Assembly: GCA_902567235.1 (NCBI GenBank)
Contig: CACFLX010000008.1
Span: 1-60,537 of the forward strand
DNA: 60,537 bases
Direction: 5' to 3'
Origin: an uncultured Pelagibacteraceae bacterium
GTDB lineage: Bacteria; Pseudomonadota; Alphaproteobacteria; Pelagibacterales; Pelagibacteraceae
This document shows, in pieces, positions 56,960 to 60,537 of this stretch. Each line of letters begins with the position of its first letter. Positions within the stretch are counted from its first letter, which is position 1. The position numbers and the translations under genes were made by a program. The notes under the pieces are model-generated. The model made no database searches, was not told the origin of the DNA, and was given only the letters and a program-made list of their open reading frames with translations.

Positions 56960-57988
56960 TTACTTCCATCCAGCAGCTGTCATTACTTCTAAAGCAGCAG
57001 CTTGATTTTTTCCATAACTAGAAACTTTTGTTTTTAGATCTTGTTTAAAATCTAATCCTAAATTGTTTACTACTAATGGACTTGGTGAAACACCAGCAAT
57101 CATTGGAAACTCAAAAGTATTATTAGTAAAGTGCTCTTGAGCTGCAGGTGATAATAAATAGTCAACAAGAGCAATAGCATTCGCTTTGTTTGGAGCACCT
57201 TTAACTAGAGCAGCACAACTAATATTCATATGTGTTCCTCTACCGTCTTGATTTGGAAAAAATGCTTTAACTTTTTTAGCAGCTTCTTGTTGTTCTGCAC
57301 CTTTGTTACCTGATAGCATAAGAGCTAAATAATAAGTGTTAGCTACAGCTATATCAGCTTCTCCAGCGGCTACAGCCATAATTTGAGCTCTGTCATTTCC
57401 TTCAGAAGGTCTTGCCATATTTGCAACAACTCCCTTTGCCCATTCAGCAGTAGCTTTTTTTCCATTATTTTCAATTAATGAAGCTACAAGAGATTTATTG
57501 TATATGTTGCTTGACTTTCTAATTACTAATCTACCTTTCCATTTTGGATCAGCTAGACCCTCATATGACATTCCTGATAATTCAGCACCACTAACTCTTT
57601 CTGGTGAGTAGTAAATTATTCTTGCTCTTTTAGCTACCCCAACCCAGTGTGATGTTCTAAAATTTTTTGGAACAGATGATTTAATTGTCGATGAAGTTAA
57701 TCCACTTTGCGTCATACCTTTTGCTTGAAATGCTCCACATCTTCCAGCGTCAGCAGTAATATAAAGGTCCGCTGCAGAATCAGAACCTTCTTCAATCATT
57801 CTTTTTTCTAAAGCTCCTGATTTGCCGTTAATTAAATTTACCTTAATTCCAGTAGCTGCTGTAAACTTATCGTAAAGTTCTGCATCAGCTTTATAATGTC
57901 TTGCATTGAAAATATTTACCTCATTTGCTATTGCAAAAGTGGATATAAAAAATGAAAGAATTAAACTTAAAATTGATATTTTTTTCAT
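56960..57988 (-). CDS. fbpA: Fe(III) ABC transporter substrate-binding protein (FbpA/FutA-like)
   Basis: The periplasmic ferric-iron receptor is 342 residues with a signal peptide (KKISILSLILSFFISTFAIA). The N-lobe start NIFNARHYKADAELYDKF (about 24-41) matches the FutA/FbpA type. Two adjacent ligand tyrosines are in VANTYYLALM (about 219). It is the first gene of the operon and has tandem Fur-like boxes upstream. A small Cys gene and a hairpin follow before the permease gene. Confidence 0.93.
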   Translation of the reverse strand: MKKISILSLILSFFISTFAIANEVNIFNARHYKADAELYDKFTAATGIKVNLINGKSGALEKRMIEEGSDSAADLYITADAGRCGAFQAKGMTQSGLTSSTIKSSVPKNFRTSHWVGVAKRARIIYYSPERVSGAELSGMSYEGLADPKWKGRLVIRKSSNIYNKSLVASLIENNGKKATAEWAKGVVANMARPSEGNDRAQIMAVAAGEADIAVANTYYLALMLSGNKGAEQQEAAKKVKAFFPNQDGRGTHMNISCAALVKGAPNKANAIALVDYLLSPAAQEHFTNNTFEFPMIAGVSPSPLVVNNLGLDFKQDLKTKVSSYGKNQAAALEVMTAAGWK

Positions 57989-58029
57989 ATCTACCCTTTT
58001 CTCCGCACTTTTATTTATATATTATTGAA

Positions 58030-58064
58030 AATGAGAACTATTATCAATGAGAATAGTTATCAAT
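58030..58064. promoter_or_regulatory. Tandem Fur-like boxes upstream of fbpA
   Basis: Two 15-bp elements spaced 16 bases apart, TGAGAACTATTATCA and TGAGAATAGTTATCA, each match the Fur 7-1-7 inverted repeat TGATAATnATTATCA at 12 of 14 positions. They lie about 45-75 bases upstream of the fbpA start. This is between divergent-context gene ends, so fbpA is the only sensible target. Iron-loaded Fur would repress the operon. In some alphaproteobacteria Fur homologues respond to manganese, so the exact regulator is open. Confidence 0.8.
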
Positions 58065-58087
58065 CGCACTGATTGTCGCAGGTTGTA

Positions 58088-58978
58088 TTAGAACTTCCAC
58101 TCGGAAATTTTACTATAAAGGAAGTTTTTAAATGCTTGAACTCTAGCTACATTTTTCATTGATTGGGGGTATACAAAATGTGCTTCTGTGATTGGACCTT
58201 CAATTTTAGGTAATACTTTAATTAGATTTCTTGATTGAAATACTAAATAATCAGGTAAGGCTGCTAATCCCACTCCACTTTCAACAGCCAAAAGAAGCCC
58301 CATAACACTATTCACTTTCATAATAGGCTTCCTTTTGCCATTATCTTTCATGCCTACTTTTAAGGCCCAATCTGGATTGTAAACTGGTGAAGGTGCTCCT
58401 TTACCGAAAGATATGAATTTATGTTTACTTAAATCATTTAATGTCTTTGGCATTCCATATTTTTCTAAATATTTGTTGGATCCATAAATATGATAGTTAA
58501 TATCAATTAACTTTCTTTGAATATAATTTAATTGCTTAGGCCTTCTCATAAAAATACCTATATCTGCCTGCCTAGTACTTAAATCTAGTTCTTTATCATC
58601 AAATATTAATTCAACCTCTATTTCAGGGTTTAATTGCATAAATTCTTGGATTCTTGGAGTAAGCCAGTGTGTTCCAAAGCTTCTAACAGTAGTTATTGTA
58701 ATTTTTCCAGAGGGTTTGATTTTTTGATCACCTAATGAGGTTTCTACCTCTTTAAGTTTACTAATAACTTCATGTGCTGTTTTATAAACATACTCACCAT
58801 TCTCAGTTAAAGTTAATCCTCTTGCATGTCTTTCGAATAACTTTACCTTAAGATCATCTTCTAAAGATTGTATTTGTCTGCTAATTGCAGATTGACTTAA
58901 ATTAAGGGTAACAGTTGCACTTGTAAAACTCCCAGCTTCTGCAACAGCATGAAATATTTTTAATTTATCCCAATCCAT
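58088..58978 (-). CDS. LysR-family transcriptional regulator
   Basis: The 296-residue regulator has an N-terminal winged helix-turn-helix (LKIFHAVAEAGSFTSATVTL then NLSQSAISRQIQSLEDDLKV, about 6-45) and a periplasmic-binding-like effector domain. It shares one base (TAATG) with the acuI-like gene upstream, so the two are co-expressed. The effector is unknown. It may control the reductase or the nearby iron genes. Confidence 0.92.
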   Translation of the reverse strand: MDWDKLKIFHAVAEAGSFTSATVTLNLSQSAISRQIQSLEDDLKVKLFERHARGLTLTENGEYVYKTAHEVISKLKEVETSLGDQKIKPSGKITITTVRSFGTHWLTPRIQEFMQLNPEIEVELIFDDKELDLSTRQADIGIFMRRPKQLNYIQRKLIDINYHIYGSNKYLEKYGMPKTLNDLSKHKFISFGKGAPSPVYNPDWALKVGMKDNGKRKPIMKVNSVMGLLLAVESGVGLAALPDYLVFQSRNLIKVLPKIEGPITEAHFVYPQSMKNVARVQAFKNFLYSKISEWKF

Positions 58979-59982
58979 TATTTATTTAAATCAACGATGT
59001 ATCTGCCAGATGTTTCGCCTTTAAGCATCTTTGGATAAATATCTAGAAGACCTTCTAAACTAATTTCTTTAATTGATTGACTTAGTAAATCAAAATTAAT
59101 TAATTTGGCTGACTCATTCCATAAAAATTCTCTTCTTTTTGTAGATGTATTCACTGAGTTTATTCCCCAAAGCTTAACTCCTCTTATAATAAAAGGCATT
59201 ACAGTAGTATTTAATTTTATATCTGCTGCATTTCCACATGCTGCAACAATTCCAGTTTCTTTTGTTTGAGCTAATACATTTGCTAGTACTTGTCCTCCTA
59301 CAGTATCAACAGCGCCGTCCCACAAGCCTTTATCTAAAGGTCTTGAATCCTTCATTAATTCACTAGTATTTACTATATTTTTTGCGCCTATAGATTTTAA
59401 ATATTCTTTATTACTTTCTTTTCCGGTAACGGCAGTTACATTACATCCTAGTTTGTTTAAAATCATAACCGCTATACTTCCAACACCACCTGATGCCCCG
59501 GTAACAATTACATTTTCAACTTTTTCTCCAAGCAAAAGTTCTTCTCTTGCAGTTTTTGTTGTGAAAGCGCATGATAAAGCTGTAAGTCCAGCAGTACCTA
59601 AAATCATTGTCTGTTTTGATGTTAGACTTTTAGGTTTTTTTACTAAAAAATCTCCATTAACTTTAGCATATTGAGAATAACCACCATAAAAAATTTCTCC
59701 GACTCTCCATCCAGTCAATATTATTTCATCGCCAGCTTTGAATTTATCATTTTGACTTTCTTCAACAGTGCCTGAAAAATCTATTCCCGGTATATGAGGA
59801 AACTCTTTTACTAATCTTGCTCCATTTTTTAATATTAAAGCATCTTTGAAATTTAAACCTGAATAGTCAACTTTAACTAAAACATCTCCATGTTTTAAAA
59901 AAGTTTTATCAATAGATTTTATTTCTCTATTAAAATTTTCTCCCTCTTGGTTGAGAACCAAGGCTTTGAAACTTTCTGACAT
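58978..59982 (-). CDS. acuI: YhdH/AcuI-type quinone oxidoreductase (probable acrylyl-CoA reductase)
   Basis: The 334-residue NADPH-dependent medium-chain reductase has GLNFKDALILKNG and FPHIPGIDFSGTV (about 43-75) as in AcuI, and the cofactor site VIVTGASGGVGSIAVMILNK (about 157-176). Zinc-ligand cysteines are absent, as expected. AcuI converts acrylyl-CoA, formed from DMSP-derived acrylate, to propionyl-CoA. SAR11 cells use DMSP, which supports the call. General quinone reductase activity is an alternative. Confidence 0.83.
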   Translation of the reverse strand: MSESFKALVLNQEGENFNREIKSIDKTFLKHGDVLVKVDYSGLNFKDALILKNGARLVKEFPHIPGIDFSGTVEESQNDKFKAGDEIILTGWRVGEIFYGGYSQYAKVNGDFLVKKPKSLTSKQTMILGTAGLTALSCAFTTKTAREELLLGEKVENVIVTGASGGVGSIAVMILNKLGCNVTAVTGKESNKEYLKSIGAKNIVNTSELMKDSRPLDKGLWDGAVDTVGGQVLANVLAQTKETGIVAACGNAADIKLNTTVMPFIIRGVKLWGINSVNTSTKRREFLWNESAKLINFDLLSQSIKEISLEGLLDIYPKMLKGETSGRYIVDLNK

Positions 59983-59997
59983 AAGTTAATATAAACT

Positions 59998-60537
59998 TTA
60001 TTTTGCTATAAATCTCAAGTATCTATTCTGATAGCTTAAATCGTCTTTGAATTTACCTAAATAATAATTTGTAACTGTTGTTGCTTGTTCTTTTTTAATT
60101 CCTCTCATAGTCATACACTGGTGAGTTGAATCTATACTTACAGCAACACCTTTGGCATCTAATGATTCCATTATTGTTTTTGCAATTTGCATTGTAAGTC
60201 TTTCTTGGGTTTGAAGTCTTTTAGAAAACACCTCAACTACTCTTGCTAATTTACTTAAACCAACAACTCTATCTTTTGGAATATAAGCCACATGAGCTAC
60301 ACCTATAATTGGTGCCATATGATGTTCACAATGACTTTGTACAGAAATATTTTTTTGCACTACCATATCATCATAACCATCAACATCTCCAAAAGTTTTT
60401 CTCAAAATTTCTTTAGGATCTTCTTTATATCCCTTAAAATATTCTCTAAAAGCTTTTGTAACTCTTTTAGGTGTTTCTAATAGTCCTTCTCTTGAAGGAT
60501 CCTCTCCTATCCATTTTAAAATTTTTACAAATGCTTC
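59998..60537 (-). CDS. folE: GTP cyclohydrolase I (5' end beyond window)
   Basis: FolE makes dihydroneopterin triphosphate, the first folate precursor. The visible 179 residues run in frame from the window edge. They have EDPSREGLLETPKRV at the N-side, the zinc/substrate site SHCEHHMAPIIGVAHVAYIP, the QERLTMQIA motif and the third zinc ligand Cys in STHQCMTMRG. The family is about 190-200 residues, so only a short N-terminal piece is missing. An internal ATG at 60405 is not the start. Confidence 0.96.
   Translation of the reverse strand, partial: EAFVKILKWIGEDPSREGLLETPKRVTKAFREYFKGYKEDPKEILRKTFGDVDGYDDMVVQKNISVQSHCEHHMAPIIGVAHVAYIPKDRVVGLSKLARVVEVFSKRLQTQERLTMQIAKTIMESLDAKGVAVSIDSTHQCMTMRGIKKEQATTVTNYYLGKFKDDLSYQNRYLRFIAK

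Noticed and set aside
1-60537. CRISPR array, prophage, insertion sequence or rRNA
   Set aside because: I found no regularly spaced repeats, transposase or phage genes, terminal inverted repeats or rRNA segments.

Overview
The window is 60.5 kb of very AT-rich, tightly packed alphaproteobacterial DNA. Gene content, codon use (Lys/Asn/Ile-rich proteins) and tiny intergenic gaps point to the SAR11 clade (Candidatus Pelagibacter type). Markers that fit this are aprBA with a SAR11-style membrane subunit, a TPP-riboswitch-controlled symporter, a TRAP system, a futA/fbp-type iron ABC system and an AcuI-like reductase. I see no phage, transposon, CRISPR or rRNA. No stretch over 300 bases lacks a gene. 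The longest weakly coding stretch is 33667-33920, which holds one probable 48-residue membrane peptide.

Layout. 1-7977: complex I genes nuoA to nuoI, all on the minus strand, with nuoI cut by the window edge. 8071-8230: tRNA-Asp and tRNA-Val. 8279-14150: proteostasis block tig-clpP-clpX-lon, then tRNA-Leu. 14326-15421: a DUF1289 protein, a family-5-like uracil-DNA glycosylase and a small membrane peptide. 15422-21430: a minus-strand catabolic unit made of a TakP-like TRAP transporter, an NCS1 permease, an SDR and a DUF3047 protein. A strong hairpin separates the binding-protein gene from the rest. 21578-26466: a plus-strand chain of GMC oxidoreductase, TerC-like protein, SDR, M23 peptidase and an M24-fold hydrolase that has lost most metal ligands. 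26717-27892: thiolase.

27893-37435 is an organosulfonate/sulfite island. It holds a DAO-family oxidoreductase beside xsc, divergent suyAB, a TauE-type sulfite exporter, two small unknown genes and aprM-aprB-aprA. The likely flow is sulfoacetaldehyde and sulfolactate to sulfite, then export or oxidation to APS. No sulfate adenylyltransferase is in the window. 37530-42793: metC-like, MFS, pabB-, pabA- and pabC-like genes and a HIT protein in one overlapping run. 42867-49789: mixed housekeeping (mnmA, cysQ, recX, rhodanese, glycosyltransferase, amt) with several small proteins, including a 27-residue highly basic peptide. 49929-53990: HU, rseP, a thiV-type symporter behind a TPP riboswitch, and azlCD. 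54005-57988: a Fe(III) ABC transporter behind tandem Fur-like boxes. It has an unannotated Cys-rich small gene and a stem-loop between the binding protein and the permease. 58088-60537: a LysR regulator, an acuI-like gene and the end of folE.

The most interesting unexplained items are the small genes and RNA structure inside the iron operon, the metal-ligand-depleted M24 protein, the 27-residue basic peptide, and how APS made by AprBA is disposed of.
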